From Streptomyces fuscichromogenes (GTDB lineage: Bacteria > Actinomycetota > Actinomycetes > Streptomycetales > Streptomycetaceae), in assembly GCF_014645815.1 (NCBI RefSeq), contig NZ_BMML01000006.1:108587-172586 (forward strand): a DNA stretch of 64,000 nucleotides, written 5' to 3'. Positions 52,757-61,929 of the stretch are shown piece after piece. The notes below the pieces were generated by a model. The model had not been told where the DNA came from and ran no database searches. It saw only the letters and a list, made by a program, of their open reading frames with translations. The translations under genes and the position numbers were made by a program. The stretch's first letter is position 1, and every line of letters starts with the position of its first letter.

Positions 52757-52767
52757 GAGTACGACAG
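52744..52767. promoter_or_regulatory. 24-bp perfect palindrome centred on the start codon of the Fic-like gene
   Basis: Half-site CTGTCGTACTCA followed directly by its exact complement, with the centre inside CATG. The ATG of the Fic-like gene lies across the centre. Such length and perfection are unlikely by chance and suggest an operator for a dimeric regulator in the divergent promoter region, or a hairpin that hides the start codon. Confidence 0.6.
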
Positions 52768-52856
52768 TACGCACCCCGCCCCGGGACTCCACGAAGGAGT
52801 GGTCTTCTTCACTTCACATGACACGCAAAGCAATCACCCGACTACTCTTCGTGAAC

Positions 52857-53837
52857 ATGAAAATTGCTTTCGTCGGAAAGGGCGGCAGCGGCAAGACCAC
52901 GCTCTCCTCCCTGTTCATCCGGCATCTCGCGGCCGGCGGCGCGCCGGTCGTCGCCGTCGACGCCGACATCAACCAGCACCTGGGCCCCGCGCTCGGCCTC
53001 GACGAGAGGGAGGCGGAGGCGCTGCCCGCGATGGGCGAGCGGCTCTCCCTGATCAAGGACCACCTGCGCGGCCACAACCCGCGCATCACCTCCGCCGCGA
53101 CGATGATCAAGACCACTCCGCCCGGCGCGGGTTCGCGGCTGGTCCGGGTGCGGGAGCCCAATCCGGTGTACGACGCCTGTGCGCGGCCGGTGGAACTCGA
53201 CGGCGGCGCGGTCCGTTTGATGGTCACCGGCCCCTTCACGGACGCCGACCTGGGGGTGTCCTGCTACCACTCCAAGACGGGAGCGGTGGAGCTGTTCCTG
53301 AACCACCTCGTCGACGGCCCCGACGAGTACGTCGTGGTCGACATGACGGCGGGCTCGGACTCCTTCGCCTCCGGCATGTTCACCCGCTTCGACATCACGT
53401 TCCTGGTCGCCGAGCCGACCCGGAAGGGGGTCTCCGTCTACCGCCAGTACAAGGAGTACGCCCGGGACTTCGGCGTCGCGCTGAAGGTCGTCGGCAACAA
53501 GGTGCAGGGGCCGGAGGACATCGACTTCCTGCATTCGGAGGTCGGGGACGACCTGCTGGTCACGTTCGGCCACTCGGACTGGGTGCGCGCCATGGAGAAG
53601 GGCCGCCCGCCGCGGTTCGAGCTCCTGGAGGACCCCAACTCCCGCGCCCTGGGCGCCCTCAAGGAGGCCACGGACGCGACGTACGAGCTGCGGGACTGGG
53701 AGCGCTACACCCGGCAGATGGTCCACTTCCACCTGAAGAACGCCCTGTCCTGGGGCAACGAGCGCACCGGGGCCGACCTGGCGTCGCAGATCGACCCCGG
53801 CTTCGTGCTCGGCGAGGAGGTGGCCGCCCCCGCCTGA
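52857..53837 (+). CDS. CooC/ParA-like nucleotide-binding protein
   Basis: 326 aa. It is a P-loop NTPase with KIAFVGKGGSGKTTLSSLF (KGGxGKT, the deviant Walker A of the MinD/CooC class), VVAVDADINQH and VVVDMTAGSD. Relatives include the CO-dehydrogenase accessory ATPase CooC, which helps insert nickel, but no CODH genes are nearby. Function is therefore open. Start ATG 52857 or GTG 52851. No ribosome-binding site is visible, so the mRNA may be leaderless (TACTCT about 10 bp upstream). It is divergent from the Fic-like gene. Confidence 0.85.
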   Translation: MKIAFVGKGGSGKTTLSSLFIRHLAAGGAPVVAVDADINQHLGPALGLDEREAEALPAMGERLSLIKDHLRGHNPRITSAATMIKTTPPGAGSRLVRVREPNPVYDACARPVELDGGAVRLMVTGPFTDADLGVSCYHSKTGAVELFLNHLVDGPDEYVVVDMTAGSDSFASGMFTRFDITFLVAEPTRKGVSVYRQYKEYARDFGVALKVVGNKVQGPEDIDFLHSEVGDDLLVTFGHSDWVRAMEKGRPPRFELLEDPNSRALGALKEATDATYELRDWERYTRQMVHFHLKNALSWGNERTGADLASQIDPGFVLGEEVAAPA

Positions 53838-53862
53838 CGGGCGGCCGGCCCCGGCTCCGCGC

Positions 53863-55125
53863 CTACTGCTTGACCGCCGGCGCCCCGGGCACCCCCTTCG
53901 GCGCCGGGGCGGGACGGCCGGACAGGAAGGACTCCCAGCCCGGCCGCGGGGCCTCGCCCACGTTCAGGGTGCGCAGCTTCGCCAGGACCTGCGGGTCCTG
54001 GGCGTCCAGCCAGTCGGCCAGCTGGTGGAAGGAGACACAGCGCACGTCGGGCTTGTTGCAGACGTTCCCGATGACCTCGTCGAGCGCACGCATGTAGGTG
54101 CCGCCGTTCCAGGACTCGAAGTGGTTGCCGATGACCAGGGGTGCGCGGTTGCCGTTGTAGGCCCGGTTGAAGCCCTGGAGCAGCCCGTCGCGCATCTGGT
54201 CGCCCCAGTAGTCGTACTTGTCGGGGTCACCCTGGGTCGACGTGCCGGACTGGTTGACCATGAAGTTGTAGTCCATGGTCAACTGCTCGTAGTTGTGGCC
54301 GGGGAAGGGGACGAGCTGCATGGACAGGTCCCACAGGCCTTCCCTTTTCTTGGGCCAGACCTGGTCGTTGACGCCGCTGGTGTCGTAGCGGAAGCCCAGC
54401 TGGCTCGCCGCCTTCACGAAGTTCTTCTGTCCCTCCAGGCAGGGGGTGCGGGCGCCGATGAGCTCCTTGTCGTAGTCGAAGGGCAGCGGTGCGGCGTTCT
54501 TTCTGCCGGTGTTGGTCTTCCAGGTCTTCACGAACTGCTTGGCCTGGGCGATCTCGCTCTTCCACTCGGCCACCGACCACTCGCCGACCCCGCCGTCGGG
54601 GCCGCAGAAGTGCCCGTTGAAGTGGGTGCCGATCTCGTTGCCCTCCAGCCAGGCCAGCCGTACCTGCTTGACGGTGTCGGCGATGCCCTGCTCGTCGTTG
54701 AAGCCGATCTCGGAGCTGCCGGGCGAGTGCTGGGGCGGCCGGTAGAGGTCACGCTTCTCGTCCGGCAGCATGTAGACGCCGCTGAGGAAGTACGTCATGG
54801 TCGCGTTGTTCTCCTTGGCGACCTTGCGGAAGTGCGAGAACAGTTTCTGGCTGTCCTCGCCCGCGCCGTCCCATGAGAACACCACGAACTGCGGGGGCTT
54901 CTCACCTGCCTTGAGCCGCTCGGGCCGGGGCAGATGCGGCTGCGCCCCGGTGTAGGCGGTGGACCCGTCACCGATCAGACGGACCACACTCTGGGGCGCC
55001 GGTGCTCCTTTCCGCGGCCCGGACGCCCCTTGTTCGGAGTTGGTACCGGTCGCGCAACCGGCGACCGACGCGGCACAGGCCGCGGCGGCCACGGCGCCGA
55101 CCGCAATCCTCTGGGTGGCGGCCAA
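53863..55125 (-). CDS. Polysaccharide deacetylase-like lipoprotein
   Basis: 420 aa from a TTG at 55125, chosen because GAAGGAAGAAGG lies about 10 bp upstream and it gives a compact signal peptide (AATQRIAVGAVAAAA) ending in lipobox SVAGC. The domain has features of the NodB deacetylase family: FSWDGAG at the metal-binding Asp position (usually TFDDG), EIGTHFNGH giving the HxxxH metal ligands, and a C-terminal WLDAQD. The first motif is altered, so deacetylase activity is not assured. It is exported and membrane-anchored, probably acting on cell-wall or extracellular glycans. Confidence 0.8.
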   Translation of the reverse strand: MAATQRIAVGAVAAAACAASVAGCATGTNSEQGASGPRKGAPAPQSVVRLIGDGSTAYTGAQPHLPRPERLKAGEKPPQFVVFSWDGAGEDSQKLFSHFRKVAKENNATMTYFLSGVYMLPDEKRDLYRPPQHSPGSSEIGFNDEQGIADTVKQVRLAWLEGNEIGTHFNGHFCGPDGGVGEWSVAEWKSEIAQAKQFVKTWKTNTGRKNAAPLPFDYDKELIGARTPCLEGQKNFVKAASQLGFRYDTSGVNDQVWPKKREGLWDLSMQLVPFPGHNYEQLTMDYNFMVNQSGTSTQGDPDKYDYWGDQMRDGLLQGFNRAYNGNRAPLVIGNHFESWNGGTYMRALDEVIGNVCNKPDVRCVSFHQLADWLDAQDPQVLAKLRTLNVGEAPRPGWESFLSGRPAPAPKGVPGAPAVKQ

Positions 55126-55463
55126 TTCCGCCCACCTTCTTCCTTCTCTCGGCGAACGCCGGTGACGGCGTTTTATGGCGATGTGCCGGGTATCTGCCGA
55201 CAGCGCGGCCAAGGTCGCATAGGACCGAGAGAGGGATTAATACGACAAGCCGATGAACTGCTCACTTCACCCATGAGGGTGAAGAGGTACCCCATTTGCG
55301 AAGAAAATCCATGCTTGACCTTTACTCTGCATTACGATTCGTTTACCGATTGTTGATCCATCCCGCCACTGCACGCCGCGACCCACGGCCGCGACCGAGC
55401 CCCAGCCCTCGATCGAAAGGACCCCCAGACCCGCGACCGCGCTGCCCCGGAGGAGACGGGAAC
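55126..55463. other. Intergenic region upstream of the SulP-carbonic anhydrase gene
   Basis: 338 bp. The stretch 55200-55365 is strikingly AT-rich for this genome and includes TTGACC at 55315. The best -10-like sequence, TACGAT (55333), is only 12 bp further on. It presumably holds divergent promoters for the lipoprotein and the SulP fusion. A G-rich ribosome site (GGAGGAG) lies at its right end. No coding sequence is seen. Confidence 0.55.
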
Positions 55464-57815
55464 ATGTCATCAGCTTGCGTACCCACCCACCCCGAGAGCC
55501 TCGGCCTGGCCCGAGCCACAACTTCCCGGGCCGTCAACGGCGCCGACCGGCCGCCGCACCCGCCCAGGGCCCCGCACCGCCGCCGCCCCGTCGCCGGCGC
55601 CGACCTGTCCGCGTCCGTCGCGGTGTTCCTGATCGCCCTGCCGCTCTCCCTCGGCATCGCCCTCGCCACCGGCGCCCCGCTCCAGGCCGGCCTGGTGGCG
55701 GCGGCCGTCGGCGGGCTGGTCGCCGGGCGGCTCGGCGGCTGCCCGCTCCAGGTCAGCGGTCCGGCCGCCGGACTCACCGTGGTCACCGCCGACCTGATCC
55801 ACCGGTACGGCTGGCGGGCCACCTGCGGCATCACCGTCCTCGCCGGACTGGCCCAACTGGGCCTGGGCTGCCTGCGCGTGGCCCGCACCGCGCTCGCCGT
55901 CAGCCCGGCCGTGGTGCACGGCATGCTCGCCGGCATCGGCATCACCATCGCGGTCGCCCAGCTGCACATCGTCCTCGGCGGCACCCCGCAGAGCTCGGTC
56001 CTCGCCAACGTCCGGGCACTGCCCGCCCAGTTGGCCCACCTGCACCCGGCCGCCGTGACGATGAGCGCACTGACCCTGGCCCTGCTGCTGGGCTGGCCCC
56101 GGATCCCGGGCAGAGCGGGCCGCCTGCTGCGCACGGTCCCGGCCGCCCTGGTCGCCGTCGCCGGTGCCACCGCGACCGCCTCGCTCACCGGGCTCGCCCT
56201 GCCCCGGGTCGACCTGCCGTCCTGGAGCAGCCATGCCCTGGCCGGGCTGCCCGAGGGGCCGGTGCTCGGGCTCGTCGCCGCCGTGCTCACCACCACGCTG
56301 GTGTGCAGCGTGCAGTCACTGCTGGGCGCGGTCGCCGTCGACAAGCTGGTGGCCGGCCGCACCGGCCCCCAGTCCCGCCTCGGCCGCGCCGACCTGGACC
56401 GGGAACTGCTCGGTCAGGGCGCGGCCAACATCGTGTCGGGGGCGCTCGGCGGGCTGCCGGTCGCAGGGGTGGCGGTACGGAGTTCGGCGAATGTGCGATC
56501 CGGTGCCGTGAGCCGGAACTCCACGATGCTGCACGGCGTTTTCGTAGTGTTCGCCGCGCTGCTGATGGTCCCGGTCCTGGATCTCATCCCGCTCGCCTCG
56601 CTCGCCGCCCTGGTGATGGCCGTCGGCATCCAGATGGTGTCCCTGCACCACATCCGCGCGGTGACCCGCCACCGCGAAGTGCTGGTGTACGCCGTCACCA
56701 CGCTCGGGGTGGTCCTCCTCGGCGTCCTGGAGGGGGTGGTCCTCGGGGTCGCCGTGGCCGTCGCCCTCGCCCTGCACCGCCTCGCCCGCACCCGCATCAC
56801 CCATGAGGAGAAGGAAGGAGTCCATCACGTACACGTACGAGGACAGCTGACGTTCCTCGCGGTGCCCCGGCTCAGCAGAGTCCTGCATCTCGTGCCCCAG
56901 GATGCCCACGCCGTCGTGGAGTTGGACGGTTCGTTCATGGACCACGCGGCGTACGAGTCACTGCGGGACTGGCGCAGGGCCCACACCGCGCAGGGCGGCT
57001 CCGCCGAACTGACCGGCTGCCGCGCGGGCGTCCGCGAACCGGAGTACGGCCACAGACCGGAGCGCGGTCCCCGTCCCGGGCCTCGCGCAGGTCACGGCTT
57101 CGGGCGTCGGCTCGGGAGATCGGCCGGGGCCGGTCATGAACTCGCCCGGGGGATCAGCGCGTTCCAGCGCGACACCGCGCCCCTGGTCCGGGAGGAACTG
57201 GCCCGGCTGGCGCGCGAGGGGCAGCGGCCGTCGCAGCTCTTCCTCACCTGTGCCGACTCCCGGCTCGTCACCTCGATGATCACCTCCAGTGGCCCGGGTG
57301 ACCTGTTCGTGGTCCGCAACGTGGGCAACCTGGTCCCTCTTCCGGGTGAGGAGAACGGGGACGACTCGGTGGCGGCCGCGATCGAGTACGCGGTGGACGT
57401 GCTGAAGGTGCGGTCCATCACGGTGTGCGGGCACTCCGGTTGCGGGGCGATGCAGGCACTGCTCGGCTCCGGGACCGGGGGTGCGGCGACCCCGCTCGGG
57501 CGGTGGCTGCGGCACGGGCTGCCGAGCCTGGCGCGGCTGGCCGACGAGGGCCCTGCGGGGGTCCGGCTGGCCGGGCGGGCGCAGGCGGACACGGTGGAGC
57601 GGCTGTGCCTGACCAACGTGGTCCAGCAGTTGGAGCATCTGCGGGCGCACGACTCGGTGGCACGGGCGCTGGCGGCGGGTGAGCTGGAGCTGCACGGGAT
57701 GTACTTCCAGGTGAGCGAGGCGCAGGCGTATCTGCTGAGCGGGGGCGGTGCGGGCGCAGAGGAAGGGGTGTTCCAGGGGGTGCCCGGCGCGGAGGAGCTG
57801 TCCAGCCCGGCCTGA
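55464..57815 (+). CDS. SulP anion transporter - STAS - beta carbonic anhydrase fusion
   Basis: 783 aa from ATG 55464 (GGAGGAG 8 bp upstream). Residues about 45-440 form the SulP transporter core with 10-12 helices (VSGPAAGLTVVTADLI, SVAVFLIALPLSLGIALATG). Residues about 450-520 form a reduced STAS domain (VVELDGSFMDHAAYESL). Residues about 560-770 form a beta carbonic anhydrase with zinc ligands Cys596, Asp598 (CADSR), His657 and Cys660 (GHSGCG). Such fusions are known and are thought to import bicarbonate and interconvert it with CO2. After the TGA stop the same frame stays open for 90 more codons, listed separately. Confidence 0.92.
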   Translation: MSSACVPTHPESLGLARATTSRAVNGADRPPHPPRAPHRRRPVAGADLSASVAVFLIALPLSLGIALATGAPLQAGLVAAAVGGLVAGRLGGCPLQVSGPAAGLTVVTADLIHRYGWRATCGITVLAGLAQLGLGCLRVARTALAVSPAVVHGMLAGIGITIAVAQLHIVLGGTPQSSVLANVRALPAQLAHLHPAAVTMSALTLALLLGWPRIPGRAGRLLRTVPAALVAVAGATATASLTGLALPRVDLPSWSSHALAGLPEGPVLGLVAAVLTTTLVCSVQSLLGAVAVDKLVAGRTGPQSRLGRADLDRELLGQGAANIVSGALGGLPVAGVAVRSSANVRSGAVSRNSTMLHGVFVVFAALLMVPVLDLIPLASLAALVMAVGIQMVSLHHIRAVTRHREVLVYAVTTLGVVLLGVLEGVVLGVAVAVALALHRLARTRITHEEKEGVHHVHVRGQLTFLAVPRLSRVLHLVPQDAHAVVELDGSFMDHAAYESLRDWRRAHTAQGGSAELTGCRAGVREPEYGHRPERGPRPGPRAGHGFGRRLGRSAGAGHELARGISAFQRDTAPLVREELARLAREGQRPSQLFLTCADSRLVTSMITSSGPGDLFVVRNVGNLVPLPGEENGDDSVAAAIEYAVDVLKVRSITVCGHSGCGAMQALLGSGTGGAATPLGRWLRHGLPSLARLADEGPAGVRLAGRAQADTVERLCLTNVVQQLEHLRAHDSVARALAAGELELHGMYFQVSEAQAYLLSGGGAGAEEGVFQGVPGAEELSSPA

Positions 57816-58088
57816 CAGAAAGGGCGACCGGGCCCACGGGAGCCCCATGAGCCGGTGCCGTACGGGCCGGTGCCGTACGGGCCGGTGCCGTACCGGCCCG
57901 CGTTGTACCGGCCCGCGTTGTACCGGCCCGCGTTGTACCGGCCTGCGCCGGCCGACCCGGTGGCCACGGTGCACGCAGCGCCGGCAGGCCCAGTACACCC
58001 GACCGCGACACACCCCGCCCCACCGTGCCCCGCCGCACCGCTGCTGCGCCACCCCGTCGCCCGCGCCCCGCGCCCCGCGCCCCGATAG
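57816..58088 (+). other. In-frame open extension after the SulP-carbonic anhydrase stop
   Basis: The frame of the upstream gene continues for 90 codons after its TGA, up to a TAG at 58086. It encodes a Pro/Tyr-rich sequence with in-frame pentapeptide repeats PVPYG, PVPYG, PVPYR, PALYR x3. The stop context is TGA-C, which favours readthrough in many bacteria. It may be a lost C-terminal tail, a readthrough product or chance. Confidence 0.4.
57851..57940 (+). repeat. 15-bp tandem repeats, six copies
   Basis: Units of GCCGGTGCCGTACGG (57851, 57866, 57881) pass into GCCCGCGTTGTACCG (57896, 57911, 57926). The length is a multiple of three and the phase matches the upstream gene's frame. There are no spacers, so this is not a CRISPR array. 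Confidence 0.85.
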
Positions 58089-58185
58089 GTCTAAACCAAT
58101 TATTGGGCGGCCCTTGTCACCGGGGCCCCAGGTCTGATGAGCTGTGGCCTGGGACACAACGGACACCCTTCGAAAGGGAGATGTC

Positions 58186-60144
58186 GTGAGCAACGAAAGC
58201 CTGGCCAACCTCTTGAGGGAGGAGCGACGCTTCGCGCCGCCCGCTGACCTGGCCGAGAGCGCCAATGTCACGGCCGAGGCGTACGAACAGGCCAAGGCTG
58301 ACAGGCTCGGCTTCTGGGCCGCACAGGCCCGTCGGCTGGCCTGGGCCAAGGAGCCGACCGAGACGCTGGACTGGTCGAACCCGCCGTTCGCCAAGTGGTT
58401 CAAGGACGGCGAGCTCAACGTCGCGTACAACTGCGTGGACCGGCATGTGGAGGCCGGGCACGGCGACCGGGTCGCCATCCACTTCGAGGGCGAGCCCGGC
58501 GACAGCCGCGCGATCACCTACGCCGAGCTGAAGGACGAGGTCTCCAAGGCGGCCAACGCCCTGCTGGAGCTGGGCGTTCAGAAGGGCGACCGGGTCGCGG
58601 TCTACATGCCGATGATCCCGGAGACGGCGGTCGCGATGCTCGCCTGCGCCCGGATCGGCGCCGCGCACTCGGTGGTCTTCGGCGGCTTCTCGGCGGACGC
58701 GCTGGCCACTCGTATCCAGGACGCGGACGCCAAGGTCGTCATCACCTCCGACGGCGGCTACCGACGCGGCAAGCCGTCCGCGCTCAAGCCGGCCGTGGAC
58801 GAGGCGATCGGCAAGGTGGACAACGTCGAGCACGTGCTGGTCGTCCGGCGCACCGGGCAGGAAGTGGCCTGGGACGACTCGCGGGACGTGTGGTGGCACG
58901 AGATCGTCGAGCGGCAGTCGGCCGAGCACACGCCCGAGGCCTTCGAGGCCGAGCACCCGCTGTTCATCCTCTACACGTCCGGTACGACGGGGAAGCCGAA
59001 GGGCATCCTGCACACCTCGGGCGGTTACCTCACCCAGGCGTCGTACACGCACTGGGCGGTGTTCGACCTCAAGCCGGAGACGGACGTGTACTGGTGCACG
59101 GCCGACGTCGGCTGGGTGACCGGCCACTCGTACATCGTGTACGGGCCGCTGGCCAACGGCGCGACGCAGGTGATGTACGAGGGCACCCCGGACACCCCGC
59201 ACCAGGGCCGGTTCTGGGAGATCGTGCAGAAGTACGGGGTGACGATCCTGTACACGGCGCCGACGGCGATCCGCACGTTCATGAAGTGGGGCGACGACAT
59301 CCCCGCGAAGTTCGACCTGAGCAGCCTGCGGGTGCTGGGTTCGGTGGGTGAGCCGATCAACCCCGAGGCCTGGATCTGGTACCGCAAGCACATCGGCGCC
59401 GACCGGACGCCGATCGTGGACACCTGGTGGCAGACCGAGACCGGCGCGATGATGATCTCGCCGTTGCCGGGTGTCACGGCGACCAAGCCCGGTTCGGCGC
59501 AGACCCCGCTGCCCGGCATCTCGGCGACCGTCGTCGACGACGAGGCCAACGAGGTGCCGAACGGCGGTGGCGGCTACCTGGTGCTGACCGAGCCGTGGCC
59601 CTCGATGCTGCGCACGATCTGGGGCGACGACCAGCGGTTCCTGGACACGTACTGGTCGCGGTTCGAGGGCAGGTACTTCGCCGGTGACGGCGCGAAGAAG
59701 GACGACGACGGCGACATCTGGCTGCTCGGCCGGGTGGACGACGTGATGCTCGTCTCCGGGCACAACATCTCGACCACCGAGGTGGAGTCGGCGCTGGTGT
59801 CCCACCCGTCGGTCGCCGAGGCGGCCGTGGTCGGCGCGGCGGACGAGACGACCGGACAGGCGATCGTCGCCTTCGTGATCCTGCGTGGCACCGCGAACGC
59901 GGAGGACGAAGGACTGGTCAACGAGCTCCGCAACCACGTCGGCGCCACGCTCGGCCCGATCGCCAAGCCCAAGCGGGTGCTGCCGGTGGCGGAGCTGCCG
60001 AAGACCCGATCCGGCAAGATCATGCGCCGACTGCTGCGCGATGTCGCCGAGAACCGGCAGCTCGGTGACGTGACGACGCTGACCGACTCGACGGTCATGG
60101 ACCTCATCCAGGCGAAGCTCCCGGCGGCGCCCAGCGAGGACTGA
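58186..60144 (+). CDS. acsA: Acetyl-CoA synthetase
   Basis: 652 aa from GTG 58186 (GAAAGGGAG 6 bp upstream). It is an ANL-superfamily enzyme. The adenylate-forming motif is YTSGTTGKPKG, the Acs-specific motif is TWWQTETGAMMI, and the C-terminal KTRSGKIMRRLL holds Lys611, which drives the adenylation step and is switched off by acetylation in this family. It converts acetate, ATP and CoA to acetyl-CoA. A single gene closed by a strong terminator 20 bp after its stop. The position between the deacetylase region and nhaA matches other Streptomyces and parallels acs in Mycobacterium. Confidence 0.96.
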   Translation: MSNESLANLLREERRFAPPADLAESANVTAEAYEQAKADRLGFWAAQARRLAWAKEPTETLDWSNPPFAKWFKDGELNVAYNCVDRHVEAGHGDRVAIHFEGEPGDSRAITYAELKDEVSKAANALLELGVQKGDRVAVYMPMIPETAVAMLACARIGAAHSVVFGGFSADALATRIQDADAKVVITSDGGYRRGKPSALKPAVDEAIGKVDNVEHVLVVRRTGQEVAWDDSRDVWWHEIVERQSAEHTPEAFEAEHPLFILYTSGTTGKPKGILHTSGGYLTQASYTHWAVFDLKPETDVYWCTADVGWVTGHSYIVYGPLANGATQVMYEGTPDTPHQGRFWEIVQKYGVTILYTAPTAIRTFMKWGDDIPAKFDLSSLRVLGSVGEPINPEAWIWYRKHIGADRTPIVDTWWQTETGAMMISPLPGVTATKPGSAQTPLPGISATVVDDEANEVPNGGGGYLVLTEPWPSMLRTIWGDDQRFLDTYWSRFEGRYFAGDGAKKDDDGDIWLLGRVDDVMLVSGHNISTTEVESALVSHPSVAEAAVVGAADETTGQAIVAFVILRGTANAEDEGLVNELRNHVGATLGPIAKPKRVLPVAELPKTRSGKIMRRLLRDVAENRQLGDVTTLTDSTVMDLIQAKLPAAPSED

Positions 60145-60163
60145 GCCGCCCCCGTGCTCCGAA

Positions 60164-60199
60164 GGGCGCCCGGCGCGAAACGCGCCGGGCGCCCTTTTT
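60164..60199 (+). terminator. Terminator of acsA
   Basis: A perfect 14-bp stem (GGGCGCCCGGCGCG / CGCGCCGGGCGCCC) with an AAA loop and TTTTT immediately after. A textbook intrinsic terminator, 20 bp past the acsA stop. Confidence 0.95.
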
Positions 60200-60332
60200 G
60201 CGCCTACCGTGATTCTCACCTGACAGCCCCCGCCGCACCTTAGGTAAACTAAACAAAACAGCGTCTCCTCAAGGTGTGCCGGGAAGTCTGGTCGGCAAGT
60301 AGCCCGCTCCTGCCCACCGACCGGAGGTCGAC

Positions 60333-61832
60333 GTGTCCGCGCCCCGCACCACCCCCGTCCGGAAGTTTCTCGGGCGGCTCTCGCTGCCCGAGCGGACCAT
60401 CGTGGCGGACGCGCTGCGGACCGAGACCGTCGGCGGTGTGCTGCTGCTCGTCGCCGCGATAGCCGCGCTGGTCTGGGCGAACATCCCGGCGCTCGGGCAC
60501 AGCTACGCGAGCGTCGCCGACTTCCACTTCGGCCCGGGGGCCCTCGGCCTGAACCTCTCCGTCGCCCACTGGGCCGCCGACGGCCTGCTCGCGGTCTTCT
60601 TCTTCGTCGCCGGCATCGAACTCAAGCGCGAGCTGGTGGCCGGCGACCTGCGGGACCCGAAGGCGGCCGCGCTCCCGGTGGTCGCCGCGCTGTGCGGGAT
60701 GGCCGTACCGGCGCTCGTCTACACCCTCACCAGCCTCGCCGGCGGCGGCTCCACGCAGGGCTGGGCGGTGCCCACTGCCACCGACATCGCCTTCGCGCTG
60801 GCCGTGCTCGCGGTGATCGGCACCTCGCTGCCGAGCGCCCTGCGCGCCTTCCTGCTCACCCTCGCGGTCGTCGACGACCTGTTCGCGATCCTGATCATCG
60901 CGATCTTCTTCACCGCCCGGATCGACTTCGCCGCGCTCGGCGGCGCGGTCCTCGGCCTCGCCGTCTTCTGGCTGCTGCTGCGCGCGGGCGTGCGCGGCTG
61001 GTACGTGTACGTGCCGCTCGCGGTCGTGGTCTGGGCGCTGATGTACAACAGCGGCGTGCACGCGACCATCGCCGGTGTGGCCATGGGCCTGATGCTGCGC
61101 TGCACCACCCGTGAGGGTGAGGAGCACTCCCCGGGCGAGCACGTCGAGCATCTGGTGCGGCCGCTGTCGGCGGGGCTGGCCGTGCCCCTGTTCGCGCTCT
61201 TCAGCGCCGGTGTGGTGGTGTCCGGCGGGGCGCTCGGCGACATCTTCACCAGGCCGGAGACGCTCGGGGTCGTCCTCGGCCTGGTCGTCGGCAAGGCGGT
61301 CGGGATCTTCGGCGGGACCTGGCTGACCGCCCGTTTCACCCGGGCCTCGCTGAGCGAGGACCTCGAATGGGCCGACGTCTTCGCGGTGGCCTCGCTGGCC
61401 GGCATCGGCTTCACCGTCTCGCTGCTCATCGACGAACTCGCGTTCGCCGGCGACGCCGTGCTGACGGACGAGGTCAAGGCCGCCGTGCTCACCGGCTCGC
61501 TCATCGCGGCCCTGTGCGCCACGGTGCTGCTGAAGATACGCAACACCCGCTACCGCAGGCTGGTCGAGGCCGAGGAGCGGGACGACGACCTCGACGGAAT
61601 CCCGGACGTCTACGAGGAGGACAACCCGGCCCATCACCTGCGGATGGCGGAGATCTACGAGCGCAAGGCCGCCGAGCACCGCCGGATCGCCGCGGAGAAG
61701 GCCGCCTCCCAAGAGGCCTCCCGAGAGGCTTCCCGAGAGGCTTCCCAGAAGGCCGCCCAGGGGGCCGACGGGCGGGACGCGCCTGCCGAAGTACCGGGCG
61801 GGGCAGGCGAGCAGGGCGGCCGTCCGGCATGA
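60333..61832 (+). CDS. nhaA: Na+/H+ antiporter NhaA
   Basis: 499 aa from GTG 60333 (GGAGG 8 bp upstream). It has about 12 membrane helices. The transport-site Asp pair is present (LAVVDDLFAIL), as is the helix IV motif VPTATDIAFALAV. It exchanges Na+ for H+ to control internal pH and sodium. A roughly 90-residue cytoplasmic tail is added, ending in a repeat ASQEASREASREASQ, absent from the Escherichia coli protein. The gene follows the acsA terminator by 130 bp and has its own AT-rich upstream stretch (60240-60262). Confidence 0.95.
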   Translation: MSAPRTTPVRKFLGRLSLPERTIVADALRTETVGGVLLLVAAIAALVWANIPALGHSYASVADFHFGPGALGLNLSVAHWAADGLLAVFFFVAGIELKRELVAGDLRDPKAAALPVVAALCGMAVPALVYTLTSLAGGGSTQGWAVPTATDIAFALAVLAVIGTSLPSALRAFLLTLAVVDDLFAILIIAIFFTARIDFAALGGAVLGLAVFWLLLRAGVRGWYVYVPLAVVVWALMYNSGVHATIAGVAMGLMLRCTTREGEEHSPGEHVEHLVRPLSAGLAVPLFALFSAGVVVSGGALGDIFTRPETLGVVLGLVVGKAVGIFGGTWLTARFTRASLSEDLEWADVFAVASLAGIGFTVSLLIDELAFAGDAVLTDEVKAAVLTGSLIAALCATVLLKIRNTRYRRLVEAEERDDDLDGIPDVYEEDNPAHHLRMAEIYERKAAEHRRIAAEKAASQEASREASREASQKAAQGADGRDAPAEVPGGAGEQGGRPA

Positions 61833-61929
61833 TCTGACGAGACGGTACAAAAAAGACCGGTGCCACAAGGGGCCGGTGCCGGAGGACCGGCACGCAAAGA
61901 CGATGACGAAGACGCAGAGGGAGACCGCG

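Noticed and set aside
55315..55350. Promoter TTGACC ... TACGAT for the SulP fusion gene
   Set aside because: The spacer is only 12 bp, and other pairings in this AT-rich stretch are equally weak. Left as an unassigned promoter region.
57851..57955. CRISPR-like array
   Set aside because: Units are directly adjacent 15-mers without spacers and keep coding phase. They are tandem repeats only.
60240..60258. Iron-box (DtxR/DmdR1-like) operator upstream of nhaA
   Set aside because: TTAGGT at the left matches, but only about half of the 19 consensus positions agree and the right half-site is absent.
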